Assembly (NCBI GenBank): GCA_030593645.1
Contig: JAUVGT010000094.1
Location: 1 to 12,852, forward strand
Direction of reading: 5' to 3'
Length of the DNA: 12,852 nt
Source: Deltaproteobacteria bacterium
GTDB lineage: Bacteria > Desulfobacterota > Desulfobacteria > Desulfobacterales > JAUVGT01
The notes beneath the pieces are model-generated. The model worked only from the letters and a program-made list of their open reading frames with translations. It made no database searches and had not been told where the DNA came from. Position 1 is the first letter of the stretch; each line of letters begins with the position of its first letter. Positions 12,764 through 12,852 of the stretch are shown piece after piece. Made by a program: the position numbers and the translations under genes.

Positions 12764-12852
12764 TGATGGTTTCGTAAAAAGTTCAAATTCAAGACGTGCG
12801 AATTTCGTAAGCATGAAGCGTACATATCGTACGTTGAATGATTGCGAAATGC
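12764..12852. repeat. MITE-like palindromic element, copy 3 (cut by window end)
   Basis: The left end TGATGGTTTCGTAAAAAGTT and the interior up to the core hairpin GCGTAC...GTACGT and ATTGCGAAATGC match copies 1 and 2, in the same orientation. The tandem 26-bp partial end seen before the other two copies is missing here. The right end lies beyond the window. Confidence 0.85.

Noticed and set aside
1..12852. CRISPR array, tRNA, rRNA, prophage or complete insertion sequence
   Set aside because: No regularly spaced direct repeats, tRNA cloverleaf, rRNA segment, integrase or transposase gene could be found.

Overview
The window looks like a chromosomal stretch of a Desulfobacterota sulfate reducer, probably Desulfobacterales. 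The signs are a PxxKW-family cysteine-rich protein, a small dual-CxxC protein with an in-frame UGA that reads as selenocysteine, a DUF4124 protein, an HD-GYP protein, an LpoA-like lipoprotein, and AT-rich intergenic DNA full of short palindromic elements. This assignment is inference; there is no rRNA or other marker gene here.

Layout: (1) 166-702, minus: exported DUF4124/coiled-coil protein, with a MITE-like repeat just upstream. (2) 1159-4361, plus: two-gene unit of a GAF/HD-GYP c-di-GMP phosphodiesterase and a TPR plus periplasmic-binding-fold lipoprotein. (3) 6737-4410, minus: kpsF/kdsD (arabinose-5-phosphate isomerase, Kdo pathway) followed by a long-form 6-phosphofructokinase. (4) 6738-7442: about 700 bp without a substantial gene, holding a candidate structured RNA, several promoters, a five-codon minigene and a composite palindromic element, then the PxxKW gene (7443-7721) between two strong intrinsic terminators. 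(5) 8794-7868, minus: an overlooked 62-residue selenoprotein gene whose TAA directly abuts the ATG of truA. It is divergent from argJ (9052-10236). (6) 10237-10744: repeats and a terminator. (7) 10960-10745, minus: a 71-residue PEP-CTERM-like peptide behind a near-perfect sigma-54 promoter, with a sigma-54 activator gene (12702-11680) lacking a sensory domain about 0.7 kb away. Direct copies of the MITE-like repeat bracket that activator, and the left copy supplies most of its stop codon.

The points most worth checking are the selenoprotein with its SECIS-like hairpin and possible translational coupling to truA; the sigma-54 activator, sigma-54 promoter and mini-PEP-CTERM module; the nested MITE-like repeat family; and the promoter-terminator-SD arrangement ahead of the PxxKW gene. 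All hairpins, promoters and domain calls were read by eye; no search or folding program was run.
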